Shown: in pieces, positions 12,313 through 25,221 of the stretch
How positions within the stretch are numbered: position 1 is the stretch's first letter
Layout: the number at the start of each line of letters is the position of its first letter
NCBI RefSeq assembly: GCF_907165205.1
Contig: NC_058190.1
Coordinates: 29,415,345 to 29,479,344 of the forward strand
Length of the DNA: 64,000 bases
Direction: 5' to 3'
DNA from: Coccinella septempunctata
Lineage: Eukaryota; Arthropoda; Insecta; Coleoptera; Coccinellidae
The notes under the pieces: generated by a model
What the model was told of the DNA's origin: nothing
Seen by the model: the letters and a program-made list of their open reading frames with translations, nothing else
The model's database searches: none
Program-made: the position numbers and the translations under genes

Positions 12313-12604
12313 TCAATTTTTTTTCTTCTTTTTAGAGGTCGTTAGAAGAGTAGTCCTCAGGAACACCATTAAAATTCTGATTATTGTCTTCGATACCTTG
12401 AATACTAAATATAAGGCAATGAGTACTACTGCGAGAACATCTAGCATGAAATATTCGTAAAGTGGCAGATCTGCAGCTGGGCTCCTCAAATGCTTAGCTC
12501 CTTTATGTCTGATTACGTACTCACACCACCAGATTACTTTATCTATTCCAGATTGTGGTTGATCCAAGAATATATCACGTAGTTCTTTCGCCTTATTCCG
12601 ATAT
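12313..12604 (-). CDS. UGT last exon (membrane helix and ER-retention tail), assigned to UGT-B
   Basis: A 292-bp exon that starts after a TTCTCAG acceptor and ends at the stop at 12313-12315. It encodes YRNKAKELRDIF, the conserved WWCEYVIRHKGAKHLRSPA block of UGT C-termini, one hydrophobic helix (about YFMLDVLAVVLIALYLVF) and a lysine-rich end finishing KKKN, a KKxx ER-retrieval signal. It has exactly the length of UGT-C exon 4. It lies 5.3 kb downstream of UGT-B exon 3 and upstream of UGT-A, so UGT-B is the only gene in order that can use it. Confidence 0.85.
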
Positions 12605-15600
12605 CTGAGAATGAAAACATTTATGAGAAAGGATTTGAATTCTGAAAAAAGTAGTAGTAGTAGGTCCTTTCCTTTGCATAAAAAGTGTAGCACTTTTCTA
12701 AACTCGATTTGATTTACAGCAGTGTAGAGGAAGTGTAGTTTATCTACACATAGTCAAAAGGAGATGTAGATAAACTACACCTCCCTTTCACTAGTGTAAA
12801 TTCAATCAGCAAACGACTAATAAAATCGAGTGCAGAAAAGTGCTACACTTTTTATGCAAACGAAAGGACCTAGTAACAAGTAGTAGCTCCCAACTGAGCT
12901 ACCCAGGCAGAAGTGAGGATCCATCTGCATTGGTTGGAAACCACTATCTTCAGAATTCACTCATAATCATAATCATAACCTTAATTTATGCTTTACAATT
13001 GAAAATTGTTTGCATTCGTCAAAATACAAAATGGACATACTCACAATTACATAAATAAATAATCAAAATACAAATTTAAACATCGAAATTGATACACAAG
13101 TTTCCTGCGTGATCAAGACACAAGTTTTCGTTTAAAAAATCCTCTATTGCGTAAAATGCATACTTAATCAAAATAGCTATTTATGTAACAAGTACATAAA
13201 TTAGGTCTTTATGGACGAGTCCAAAAGTTTATGGCAGAGTGAGCAAAGCGAGCGAGGCCAATAACTTGGGCAAGTCCATAAAGCCTAATTATGTACGAGT
13301 TGCATACAAAGCTTTATGTTCGACTGCAATGCAGAAATTGTATTTTCCAAAATGGCTTATTACTGAAAAACATTAAGTGTGCTTTTGATTTTCCTACCTT
13401 AGTAACCAGCGACCTTAGCAACCTCAGTAAACACAGTTGTTTACTTCCTTAATTCTGTGACAAACGTCATAATAATCCAAAAAATGGATAGTGCTGGAGA
13501 AGAAAACGTAGAAAATTTAGCCGTAAGCGACAAAGAATCTTTTTTACCCACTAAATCTAAAAGTGCTTATGAAAATATGTATGCGGCCTATAACAAGTGT
13601 TGTAAAACGAAGGAAATTGTAAAATCAACAGAAGACAGTATTCTGGCTTATTCAATAGTGAATTGAAAGCTCACAAAGTTTTTTCGCTATGGACTACATA
13701 GATGAATCAGAAAGTACTAAAATAAGTGTTGCCACCAGAATATTGGGCCAGGAAGTAGTTGATCAAGAGTATTGCAGATCGAAAACTGTGCTTTCACATC
13801 GAGCTCGACTTCCTCAGGCATGCATTTTAATGATAACAAAGAATGTGTTTTTAATATTCAGTACCACACTAATGCTTAGAATAGTTATTCATAATTTTGT
13901 TTTAAGGTCGAAGTTCAATTTTTCTTCCTTGAATAAAGTGTTATTCGCATCTAGTATATTTACTTGACAGAATGATAGTGACAGTTGAGTCCAATAAAGT
14001 GGTGTCCAATAAAGTAGTCAATTATGGACACTAAACGAATTCATAAATGAAGTGTTTATGATGCAGTCGAACATAAACATCTTTATAACAGTCTTGAAAC
14101 CTTTCACAGAAAATTCTCTGATTTCAGCAGGAAATTTATTATACAATTTGATTGACATATAAAATGGGCCTCTTTGTGACAAAGTAAGTCTGAGGAAATC
14201 TGCATTATAAAGATTTCTACTCCTGGTTTCATACTCATGAAAACTCCCATTCTGCACGTAACTACCCTTGTTTTTATGTGCATGGATCAACAATTCCAAA
14301 ATATAAAGACTAGGAAATGTCAATATCCCAAGCCTGATGAACGCTGGCCTGCAATCATCTCTATACTTCAACCCACCGACAAGTCTAACAGCTCTTCTCT
14401 GTAGAGCAAAAATACGACTGCTAGAGGAGCAGTTGCCCCAGACCAGAACTCCACAACGCAGCACATATTTAATCACCGCAAAATAGGCAACACTTCCGAA
14501 CTGTGGCGTGATTGGAAATATTAGAGAGGTGGAGGCGATCAACATTCGATTTCAATGATCTTCGGGATTCATTATATCCATTTCCCGGAGCGTCGTCGAT
14601 ATATAGCGATATCAGCAGGGATCGGAAGCGAATCTCCGATCATTGAACAAATTAAGCCAAAAATATAAGTTGTGATGATAGTTTAATGTCTGAAATAATA
14701 TACTATTTTGAAAGTTTTTGACTGCCCGCAGACAGGAATTGAATTCTTAAAATGTACCACCCAGAGCAGGAGTTTTAGGGTGTAAGGGGGAAGGATGCGT
14801 TTTATAGCCTCTCCTCTTAAATGCCAACTTCACCTACTCGCGGTGTACCCTGTTCTTACGAACGAGGCTCTGACGACCGAACGTGAGTGGTATAACTCTG
14901 TTTCCCACCAAGCCTAAATATTGGCTTCAGCAAGAAATGGCTCTCTGCTTTGCTTAAGTTACGTCTTAGACCTAGTCGTCTCAGGATACCTGTGCCACAA
15001 GATAATCTAATCGAAACCGTAATCAATGTTGCACTGACAGCGTTACCAGTGCAGCTTTACAACAACTTCTAACGCAGCTCCTACAAAAAGATGGATCAGT
15101 CGAACAGGACAAAATTTTTATCCGTAGATGAAAAACCCTCCCATTCGGATCTCCGGGGAAGGGTGCCTGAGCGAGTGAATCATCGTACAACAACCAATGA
15201 AAAGCACATAGCTTTTGCAGCATGGAACGTCAGAACCTTGATAGACAACCCCAAGGCCGACCGACCAGAGAGGCGTACTGCCCTTATCGATAAGGAACTG
15301 CAACGAACATCCATTGCAATAGTTGCCTTAAGCGAGACACGCTTTTCGGACGAAGGTAGCTTGGTAGAACACTCGTATACTTTTTTCTGGAAGGGCTTGC
15401 CGGAAGGCGAAATCAGACAACATGGAGTAGGCTTTGCCATTAGAAACGACCTGGCCGCCAAACTAACCGAAAATCCAGTTGGTATCTCAGAAAGTTTAAT
15501 GACCCTACGCATTCCTGCAGCAAATAACACGTTTGTGAACATCATTGCATTATACACCCACTTTGAACTCCTCTGACAACTTAAAGGACACTTTCTACGA

Positions 15601-18600
15601 AACCCTCGTTGCTACATTAAGTAAAATTCCAAGACGGAAACGAATTATTCTTCTTGGAGACTTTAACGCCAGAGTGGGCAGATGTCAAGACTCAGAACTG
15701 TAGCCGGGAATAATAGGGAAACACGGATGGTAGTTTGTTAGTTCGATTTAGATCGTAACATTCGTTGATTTCATTATCTGCGGATGTTATGCATCTGAAT
15801 TAATTTGTTTATTGTCAATAGTCTCCTAACACTATTCCGCAAGATCTGGGAACAAGGAGATGTGCCACAAGACTTTAGAGACGCATTAGTTATCATACGT
15901 CATACGTCATACGTCAAATTCCAACAATTACAGGCGCTTACCGTTGCTTAGTGTGGCCGGCAAAATTCTCTCGAAGATTATGGCTGGTCGTCATATTCCA
16001 CTCTTAGATAAGCTATCACTCGAATCCCAATGCGGCTTTCGACCAAATCAAGGTACGGTGGACCTAATTTTCACACTGCGACAGCTGCAAGAGAAGGCCC
16101 GTGAACAGCAATCAAGGATCTATACAGCCTACATCGATTCAGGTAAGGTTTTCGACTGGTTGAGTCGGAGAGCGCTATGAAAATCATTGGACGCCTTGGA
16201 GTACCCGAAAAATTCTTAGCAGTGTGTAAAAGCCTTCATACCAACAACACCGCTAGAATACAGCATAATGGCTCTATAACCGACCATTTCTTAACCAACT
16301 CTGGAATAAAAAAGGGCTGCGTGTTAGCTTTTTTACTGTTCAATATTTTCGCCATAGCTGTCTCGACAATTGCTGACATGAGTATGCCTGTAAGAGGTGT
16401 TGGAATAAGATTCAGATTTGATGGAGGCCTGTTTAACCTGAAGCGCCTCGGAGCAAAAACCCGTACAAAGTTTATCACGTAACTTCAATATGCAGACGAC
16501 TGCGCACTTATCGCTAGCAGCTCAGAGGATCTACAGATAATGTTGAACAGCTATAAACATATATAAAAAGCTTTAGGCCTTAGACTCAATATCGACAAAA
16601 CCAAAATCCTGGAAAGTCCGCCAGAAAGTTTTCGAACAGATATCAGCCTGGAGAATGAAACTCTAGAACAGGTCAAGCAGTTCAAATACTCGGGAGGCTT
16701 CAAAAATACTAGGGCTTACTTAGACACGGAAATACACAACCGTATCAATTCGGCATCACGGGCATTCTGGAAGCTGAAGAACAGAGTATTTCAAAATCAC
16801 GACCTCAATCTGAAGACCAAGAAAGCTGTTCACAAAGCAGTGGTCCTCCCAACGCTTCTTTACGGAAGCGAAAGCTGGACGCCCTACAGGCGACCTATTA
16901 AACAGCTTGAACAAACGCAACAACGTCATCTAAGACAGATAATGCACATCAGATGGTTCCACAAAGTTTTGAATGCAGAAGTCTTGCAACGCGCGAGTTG
17001 TACAACAATTGAGACTCAAATAACGAGGGCCCAACTCAGATGGAGCGGCCACATTCTGAGGATGCAAGACACAAGACTCCCCAAAATGGCTGTGTATGGA
17101 GAATTCACAGAGGGAGCCCGGAAACCAGGAGGCCAGTATAAGCGGTTTAAGGATATTCTAAAATCAGTTAATGCCAATCATAACTGGGAACAACTCGCGT
17201 TGGACAGGTCACATGGAGGTTTTTGGTGCACAGTTATAATGGAGGCTCGAGAAGGATACAGCGGCGGCCAGATCTGGTTGGTGACTATCCATGCCCGGAG
17301 TGTGGAAAGATCTGTAGGTCACGGTTGGGTCTCTTCAGTCACAGGTGGGCACACAGTAGCAATTAGCCCTAAGAAATTATAAGTCTTTTCGCACCTTTAT
17401 TTATTTCATATTTTTATTTTGTAGATTTATTCCCGGTAACGGGATACAGCAGTGAATGAATGAAATGCTTTTTACACGTCCGTAAAAGCCAACTTCATAA
17501 TTTCTTGATAATTTTAGTTCAACAACAATCCAAAATGCTAACTTCTCACTTGACAGTTCACCTGGAAAATAGTACAGCAAAAGCTAAGAATTATGTTTAG
17601 ACACGGAATATATACGTTCAAAATTCCATAGCCCACTTGACGACGAATTTTTTTGGTGCAGGGTGTTTGTCTGCTTAACAGCTGATCAGTAATATAGTCA
17701 CTTGGAATTATCGAAGCCAAATGATTACTGATATTATGGCAAAGATTTTCTTTCATGCATCATATTTTCATGACCAACGATTTCAAATAATTTTTTTCCG
17801 GAAAAAGACTGAATAATTCTGATTTGGAAGCATGTTTTTTTCTAGTGTATAAAATTAAATTGATAACTCACTTTTCTTCGTTCGCAACCTTCATAATTGT
17901 CTCTGTTAGGATTTTTCGGTGTAAATGTTTCGGCAAGATCGTTTCTGCCATTCCCTTTGAGGTTAGAATTTGTGCATTTAGTGGTTGATCTCCTAGGAAT
18001 GGGATGACGACTAGGGGAACTCCATTGATGATTGCTTCTTCAGAAGATTGGAGTCCTCCTTGAGTAACGAACACTTTCACATGAGGGTGCGCTGTATTAG
18101 GAAAAACAATAAGTAATATTTCCTGTACTGTGTAATATTTCCTGTACTGTGTTTTCACCAGAAAAAGACCCTATACCTTATGTGCGAATCTATAGGAGCT
18201 ACCGAAAATTTTTTCAAGTATCTACTATTTGTTCTGCATACATCAGTCTTCAATAATTCACTGATACAATAAGACTAACTCATTTGTGTATATAGTGGCA
18301 ATCCAAAGTTACTTTTTTTTAAATGGAATATTAAGTCTCGGATTGCTCCTTATTGGAAGTTTTCATTCATTCAAGAAGTTATATTCGAGTTCTGAGTATG
18401 TATTTGGATATTTCATTCAATCAGAAATTGTCCCCTTAATTTTGATAATGAACATATTGTAAATTTTGAATATTTTGATTCAACTAAATTCATTTTCTCA
18501 GATGCATAAAATCGGAGCAATAAACATTAAATGATTCAAATTTTTTTTAGATGGATTTCTATTGTAAATGAATCTTTTACAATATTATAAAAAATATTTT

Positions 18601-21600
18601 TTTCCTCCATTAGTTGAAGTTATTTTCAATACCCGATGTAGGGAGCTTTGGATATTAAAATATAAGTTGATTGGTTTCATCCTATTCGTGGAGCCAAAGA
18701 TTATAGAGTAGAAAGATAGGAAACGCCCTCATATCTCTAGTACTAAAAACCGACTACATTTTGGCCAGTGAAAACACGCGTGACAATGAGATGGCGTTGA
18801 AAACGCACTGTCAATACAGAAAAACTTTTTAATAACAGTTTTCTGTTTTCTAATTGAGGGGCGCGAAATTCGAATTCTATTCCTCGTACTGAACTTTGTT
18901 TCTATAAGAAAACAAACATTCTGAGCGACAAAACAAAAGTATGATTTTGTTTTGTAATCAGAATGTTAGTTTTCATCTAAAAATTGTTTGGAATTAATTG
19001 ATATCAATGAATAACGCTGTTGGATGGAATATTTTTATTTGCAATTTATAAAAAATTTACAAAAAAAATTGAAATTATGGGCAATAAATGAAGCTTTGAG
19101 TAGGACACTAAAGTATATGGTGATCTGCTATACGTCGAAGGTGTTATTTCTGTGCAATAGGTTGTTTTGAATTAATAAACTTAGTTGAATTTGTAAAATT
19201 TACATTATATCAGAAATTAATATGAACCAATTTTCAATATACCATCATAGCATACGCATTCCATTCACTTACATATGTAGGTCATATTTATAGAATTTAT
19301 CAGAATTTTCACACTTAAAAAAAAACCTTACAAAGATATACAAGACCTGTATGTCAGTATAGTTTCTTGGTGCTTTTTTCATAATTTCCTTATGATGTGG
19401 TCTCTTTATGAAACAATACACAAATTGATTAATGAATGAACAGAACATTCACAGCAGGATTCATAAAACTTTGACATTCCAAACAACAATTTGACAGTCA
19501 CTCGGTTCCCAAATGGAAATCAATAAAACCTCTGCATTTCTGAATATATTGAAGGAGTAGTAATTGAGAATCATTGAATGGACCTATAAAGATCATAATT
19601 TCCCCTTAATTGGCCGTTTATGAAAGGAATGCTTTCTACATACAACAATTTACGTGGATGAACAGCTCTCAATTGACCTGCAGTAAAATGTTCACTGCAC
19701 ATGGTGTAGTCAGTAGTGTTTGCTGAAGTCATTGTCTTAACGCCCTGAGAATTTTATCCATCGGAGCACTGAAAATTAGAATCAATGAATGACCGATTCA
19801 CATGTTACGAGTTTTAATACTTACGCTTTCATTTTCCTTAGTTAAGTGAAAAACTTAATCTCGGAAAAAATAATTTCATTATTTGATCCACAGTTCTTCA
19901 CTATTCAATAATTTTCGAACAATATTTTGGTGTTTTCACCAAGAAATAAGAAAAAATTCAATAATCAGCAACTAGAACGAGCTAGATAAACAAAAAGCGG
20001 TACGAAAATCAAAACATTCAAAACCTCTTTGATTAAAATGGACGTCTGAAATCGTACAAAATTTCATATGTTTCTGCAAATGGCACTGAAATTAATATTT
20101 TAACCAGTCCTAGCGTCTTAAAAACACGCTTGACAAACAGATGGCGCTCAAATCGCTTTAGTCGCCTCGTTTCCCATCTTTCTACTCTATAATCTTTGCG
20201 TGGAGCAATCATACAATTTTGAGACAAGTTGTTCAGTGACACTTTGCTGTCAATTTTCATTATCCGATGGGGTAACCACTCTATTTGCTCATACGAAAAT
20301 TTGGTGCAATATTTTTGGGATAATCCATGAATCAATTATTCATATTACGTCATATTTACATATTATATTGCGCTATTTCAAATTTTTTCCTTATGAAGCT
20401 CATAGTTATGTATTATAATAAATGTTCAAATGAATCGAATAATTCTCTTCAATCTAGTCATTCTGACCATTTCATTGATTTCAAGCACTTCGATATTTTG
20501 CAGTTTTTAACAAGTTCACCGATATTCGAATAATCAAGCGTCAAAAGTTGAAAAACAGAATCAAAATAATCAATGCAGAACACGGCGGAAAATTGTATAG
20601 TCCATTCAAGAATGATTGACATCCCAGTAGGTCTTGAAAGTCCAGGCGCAGCTTAATATCTTGTCACAAAAGATCTTTAAAAATTTCTGTACTTTCAATC
20701 ACAGAACTGGAATATATTAATATAACCTAGAAAAGTATTTGAAAAAACGAAATATTCGAAATTAGGCCATATTAATCGACATTCAAAATTGACACAATTA
20801 TGTTCCCAATTTATACGATTAAATTAAGAACATAAACAGTTGTACAAAATTCAAATAACCTTCGTAAGTGCATAGATTCATATATAATGGGTCTATAGAT
20901 CAATGTTTATTCATAATACCAACCTTAATTCCGCATCACAAAATCTCAACTTATGGGCTATTACCAACTTAAATTCGATTTTCCATAGCCACCCAAGATG
21001 TCAATCATTCTTGAATGGACTATATAACTTTATATACATGCAGCGTTGCGAAAGCAGCAGAATTATTGTATTGTTGTATTTTTCTAGCCGCTTGTTAGAC
21101 TATTCAATGCTAGCTTTATAACAATACCGATATGAATAGAATGCTGTCATCCTTCTGTCATTGAGTGATATCTGATATCACTCTGTAATCTGTGTCTGAT
21201 ATCCACAAACAACCAACGCGCGTTGTAGACAGGTCAAGAAGTAAAAATTCTCAAGAAATCGATTATGACACAACTCTTCCCGGTCTCCCCTACTCTTCTT
21301 TCTATTTTAATTTTAATAACACTTTCTTCTCATCATTTCGTAGATGTCTCAGATTCTACGACAGGTACCTATGTTTTGGTTTACTCCGGTTTGTTATAGT
21401 TTTGCATTATCTAAGAACAAGGTTAAAAACGAAGTCTTCCTGAACATCCTCAAGAATCCGAATTGCTTAAGTGAAGGAGCAATTGTTGAGGTTATGATCT
21501 GAGCTATTCATTATTAAATAAAATTGATCATCGAAATAGTTTGACATTCCATTGCTTCAAATCTGTGGATAGTGCAAAAAACGAAAACGGATCAACCTCG

Positions 21601-24600
21601 GGATCAACAAATTATTTTACTGAAGCCACTTGGTTTGTCACATAGTTTTTCGCATGGTAAGTTGTATGTTTCTTGTTCAGGGGTCAGCAAACCACGTGCT
21701 TGGTTCATTCTCGCAGCTGACAAAAAACCAAATTAGTCGTTCATTACAAGGTACTTCAATGATTGAATTGTAAACTATTCCTAAAACCTAAAGTTGTACC
21801 ACAATTAATACTTAAATGGAGCAATGTCTTGTTTACACAAAGTCAATATCACGGTAAGTAATTAATATAAATGTTTCTCTTCCAATTTAATTGAAGTATT
21901 TAATTTTTCGTTCGAAATATCCACAAAACAAGAAAATCCTACTGCTGTAGGTATATATGTAATTTGTGCACTGTCAAAAATTTCTGAAAGGACGACGTAG
22001 ACATAATGTAAAGTAAAAATTGAATATAATGTTGGTAACTTACATCAGCTAATACTTTCTTCTCTTTTCTCGATTTCAGTTCTTTATCTCAGGACTTGCG
22101 TAATACCTACTTATTTGCATTTGAATCCGATATTTTTGAACACATACCTAAGATGGCTTGCTGCGGAAGCCATTTTCTCAAGTGCACATTCTTTGGCTGG
22201 CCTTCAAGTTTCTCAGATTCCCATTTACAAATCACAGTGTATGGTAGATCACCAAGAGCTTCAATTATTGTTTTTTTCACGTCTCCTTGAACATGATCGA
22301 ATCTGACGTTTGTTCCCAGACTGAAATATACTACGCCTTCCTTTGCATTGTCTAAGATTTGTTGGAGATCCTGTGAATAAATGAATGTAAAAATGAAATT
22401 TTTTTTCAAGGTCTAGCTTTTTTCATAATTTGATGAGCCATTTGTAATCGGACACAAAAAAATATAATCATCCTAAAATTTCAACAATTTACACTTTAAA
22501 TTTGATTATGAAACTGCCTGAAACGATTTTATGGGAAAAAATCAAGAAATAAATGAATGACGGATTGATTAAAGGTTCTTTCATGATTAGTTTTCAATTC
22601 TCTGTAAATATAAAGGTCCTTTAGTCCAACTAATAATGGCAGTTTTCATAATCACACCTAAAGTCCCTTTAATTTTGAAGCTTCCTTTAACCGTACTAAT
22701 AAAAATGAGAGTAAGGGGGAGCGCCCACCAAAGTAGCGTAGCACTGACATATCACATACATGACAAAGGCAATGCATAATTTTCAGATATCGCACAACTG
22801 AGTGAGCCTTTGTCATGTATGTGCCATGTCAGGGCTACGTTTCTTTAGTGGGCGCTCCCACTGAAGGAAGCTTCAATTTTATCAGTCGAAAAAGTTCACA
22901 GACTTCAGTGAGTAAATTATTAAAATTTGGAATGTAAATGGCGCTCTAAATGTGACCACTGAGATTCGAGGTAGAACATCAATAATTGTCTACCACCGAT
23001 TTTTATTCCATTCGAAAGTGGTTTCATGACTTTTTATGGTGACAGGTAATATTATAATTATCTGAGTTCAAAAAAATATTGAAATATTAGATTGTATACT
23101 TCATTAACATTTATTTTAGCAGTCGGTTGGCCATGAAATAATTTTCTCAAATTTTTGTAACTAGAACAGAGTAAAATTGGCACTCATGAAAAAATGTCGT
23201 TAATGTCATAACGTCGTTGCCACAACTTATATCAATTTTTATTACGAAAATGCCGAAAGTTATTGAAAAAAGAGACAGGGTTTCAGGAAGTGCTATTTAG
23301 AATTCGGGTCCGCTCATTCAAATAGTTATACCCTGATATTCTAAAATCCACAATACGTCAGACGGTAGCGAACATATTCAATGTAAGAGAATTTATATAA
23401 TGTTTCATCTGAATCTAAACGACTTATATTTCAGCTGAATATTTCCACAATCAGAAAGATTGTTAATGAAGGGGAGATAAAGAATTCCTTCTATTAGGAG
23501 ACCCAAAAAAGTGGTGGCATTTGAGAATATTATGTTTGAGTGAATTAATGCGAAAAGTTTACTACAAGATTTTCGATGAATGTCATCGAAGAATAAGTTC
23601 CCGAAAATTGATTTTTGTATTTTTCATTTGAATTGTCCTATACATTGTAAATCTCTTAAGGTACCAATAAATACCTAATTATTATTATTAAATGACTGTA
23701 TTAAGATGAACAGCCACAAATATGCGCCACTTGTCCTGTTAATTGTTTATTCATGTGAAATTTTTGTTCAAAGGTGATGTTCATCTTGACATGAAACTTC
23801 CTTTAATTCCTTCTACTTATATTGATGCAAGATGATTTTTGTTGAAGGATTTAACATTCTTGTAATTATCTGTTAATTCCTTCGAGAGATGCCCATTCCC
23901 AACCACTGCATCATAGGCATTTCATCTTCGGGTTAATATTTTTGAAATCTACAACTGATGTAACGTATTCGAACTTAAGCCAAAGAAGATAACGAACATT
24001 AACTCTCCTCAAGCTAGTGCATATTATGATATTATACTGATCTCTTGCATTTTCCATTCAAATAACTGGACTTGGTATGCCTTCAATCAGTTTGTATAAA
24101 CTTCAATTATGTTCGTCACGTATTTTCCGAAGAGATTCGACATTGTGATAAAATACGTAATAACTGAAACTTTTACGTAGAACGGGCAACATAGCGTTGA
24201 TTTAAAACCCAAAAATGTTTTGACAAGCGTCATAACCCCACAGTTTCGTACTATACAAAGCGAAATGTGTCAAATTTCCATGGCCAACCGAGTGCTAAAA
24301 TAAAAGTGAATGGAGTATACTCAATGAATAACTTTCAACGTATTGACCTACCTTTGGATAAGATTCGTTTCTCTTCATATGGATATTGAAATATTCTATG
24401 ACATTGGGAACATTCGGTTTCCCATCTGAAAAAATCGGGTTGACGTTAAGCATCCATAAACTCGTGTCCTTGATTATTTCCTTAATTGTTGGCCCGCCTT
24501 CACCGAAATATTTATCTGCCAATTGATCTGACCTCGGAAACATTAATAATTCACTCAACAGTATCCACATCAAAGTGACAAATGTACTATCAAGTTTTTC

Positions 24601-25167
24601 GATCAAGCTACTCTGTCGTCCGAGTTTCTCTGAAAATACGTCTGGATATAAAACGGGGTGAGTTGGATTTCCCGTCAGATGGTGGTAATACGAATAAACG
24701 TTCATGGATGAGACTGCTATAATGGGAGCGTCAAATTTTTTTTTCAAACCGAAGAAAAATGAAAAGTGAGGTTCTATCATGATCAAATCAAATGTGTCGG
24801 ATGGTTTTTGTAGAAGTTCTTGAACACTTTTTTGACCCATTTCAACTGCTATTACTTCCTCGCTGAATGAATTCATCATATCGGTTATTGCAAAGATACT
24901 GAGTGAAGATCTGCCAAAATTTGAAAAATCATATTTGCGGAACAACTCGTAGGCATTACTGACATCAATCTCTGTCAAGTTGACCAAAGACGGATCATTC
25001 AAAGGATTCGGTGTTATAAATGTCACATCATGTCCATGTAAAGACATTTCTTTCATAATTGAACGAAAAACAAACTGATGGCTTATTGAGGGAAAGCTGA
25101 AGAATCCCAGGATTCTCGCACAGTTCACTGCACTAAATGTTGAAAAAAGTAATATTAACAACTTCAT
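12313..25167 (-). CDS. UDP-glycosyltransferase B (four exons, transposon-filled introns)
   Basis: Full-length UGT of about 516 residues. Exons: 24352-25167 (816 bp), 22148-22370 (223), 17872-18091 (220), 12313-12604 (292). Junction phases match UGT-A and UGT-C. The protein has a signal peptide (MKLLILLFSTFSAVNCA), SISHQF, the donor-binding signature KWLPQQAI / VTQGGLQSSEEAI / GDQPLN, a C-terminal membrane helix and a KKxx tail. Role: conjugation of lipophilic compounds in the ER with UDP-sugar, as for insect UGTs generally. Exon 1 is very close to that of UGT-A, indicating recent duplication. Intron 1 carries a MITE and a 1.2 kb TA element, intron 2 a hAT-like element and a MITE, intron 3 two retrotransposon relics, a Crypton-like fragment and a MITE. 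No frame break is seen. Splicing across the 5.3 kb intron 3 is inferred. Confidence 0.85.
12661..12872. mobile_element. 212-bp MITE in UGT-B intron 3 next to exon 4
   Basis: The ends are near-perfect inverted repeats of about 45 bp starting TAGGTCCTTT and running through TTTGCATAAAAAGTGTAGCA. The interior holds a second hairpin around GTAGTTTATCTACA. It ends only 57 bp upstream of the acceptor of UGT-B exon 4; UGT-C lacks it at this place. No clear target duplication was seen. Confidence 0.6.
13457..13666 (+). pseudogene. Crypton-like tyrosine recombinase N-terminal fragment
   Basis: The frame, best started at the ATG at 13484, encodes a short acidic lead and then SFLPTKSKSAYENMYAAYNK, followed by STEDSILAYSIV. 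This resembles the N-terminal SAM-like, DNA-binding part of insect Crypton-type tyrosine recombinases (pattern LLPxKSxxxYExxYxxF ... EXVLLAYF). A stop at 13664-13666 ends it. Only broken frames follow to about 13970, and no catalytic R..HxxR..Y block is visible, so this is a truncated relic within UGT-B intron 3. An alternative is a domesticated short DNA-binding protein, which I think is less likely. Confidence 0.4.
14018..14545 (-). pseudogene. Jockey-type reverse transcriptase C-terminal fragment
   Basis: A 175-residue open frame read on the minus strand. It contains AYFAVIKYVLRCGVLVWGN, then LQRRAVRLVGGLKYRDDCRP and ILTFPSLYILELL, which together are the well-known post-reverse-transcriptase C-terminal region of Jockey/CR1-type insect retrotransposons. 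The catalytic core is missing: the copy is 5'-truncated, as usual for non-LTR insertions. It lies within UGT-B intron 3 in the same orientation as the gene. The reading frame is still open, suggesting moderate age. Confidence 0.7.
15091..17382 (+). pseudogene. Non-LTR retrotransposon (RTE-like endonuclease and reverse transcriptase), internally deleted
   Basis: A defective element inside UGT-B intron 3, antisense to the gene. 15091-15576 encodes an apurinic-type endonuclease start (AAWNVRTL, IVALSETRF, GVGFAIRNDL). At about 15700-15840 the text jumps from the end of the endonuclease (FNARVG) to the reverse transcriptase start (LFRKIWEQGDVPQDFRDALV), so the middle is deleted and replaced by filler. 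15944-16482 carries the RT (KILSKIMAGRHIPLLDK, QCGFRPNQGTVD); the catalytic YADDCALIA box is at about 16487-16513. 16840-17382 is the C-terminus (LLYGSESWTPYRR, LRWSGHILRM). Several stops and frameshifts break it. The 3' end near 17465 finishes with a TGAATGAATGAAATG-like run, as in RTE elements. Confidence 0.75.
18695..20198. mobile_element. hAT-like non-autonomous element, copy 1 (UGT-B intron 2)
   Basis: A 1504 bp element with inverted ends CAAAGATTATAGAGTAGAAA and 8-bp flanking duplications CGTGGAGC at 18687-18694 and 20199-20206. End structure (CAnnG) and TSD length fit hAT. It is an inverted relative of 58956-61945: the left end here matches the right end there. No transposase is present. 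Near 19745-19840, read on the minus strand, short frames end at splice-like signals, perhaps remnants of a first exon. UGT-A lacks this insertion. Confidence 0.75.
20207..22147. other. UGT-B intron 2 remainder, no gene
   Basis: No protein-coding segment is recognised. Apart from the 425-bp MITE listed separately, the sequence is AT-rich intronic DNA. The matching UGT-A intron has no counterpart for about 18560-22085, so this block was gained in B or lost in A. Confidence 0.4.
20598..21022. mobile_element. 425-bp TA-flanked MITE in UGT-B intron 2
   Basis: The ends are inverted: TAGTCCATTCAAGAATGATT followed by GACAT on both sides. TA flanks each end (20596-20597 and 21023-21024), suggesting mobilisation by a Tc1/mariner transposase. 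No coding content. Confidence 0.65.
22717..22859. mobile_element. ~143-bp hairpin MITE in UGT-B intron 1
   Basis: GGGAGCGCCCACCAAAG at the left and its inverse at the right lead into arms of about 60 bp containing ACATACATGACAAAGGC. The sequence would fold into one long hairpin. UGT-A lacks it at the matching place (about 9720-9770). Target duplication not resolved. Confidence 0.6.
23097..24317. mobile_element. 1.22 kb TA-flanked element in UGT-B intron 1
   Basis: The ends are inverted, TACTYCATT followed by TTTATTTTAGCA and TCGGTTGGCCATG, with TA on each side (23095-23096 and 24318-24319). UGT-A shows the uninterrupted site. Between 23247 and 23640 there are traces of a transposase N-terminus (MPKVIEKRDRVSGSA, then a stop, later ISTIRKIVNEGE), so it is a deletion derivative of a Tc1/mariner-type element. 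It ends 35 bp before the exon 1 donor. Confidence 0.7.
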
Positions 25168-25221
25168 GATATTCGCTGCACAATACCAAAATTTCAAACC
25201 TCACGAAAATGAATCTGTTAC

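Noticed and set aside
12880..12935. tRNA-like A box (minus strand TAGCTCAGTTGGGAG) suggesting a tRNA or SINE head
   Set aside because: No B box at the proper distance and no cloverleaf; at most a SINE scrap broken by the neighbouring MITE.
13457..13483. Start of the Crypton-like frame at 13457
   Set aside because: The ATG at 13484 (MDSAGEEN) is more like the family start; the upstream codons look like leader sequence.
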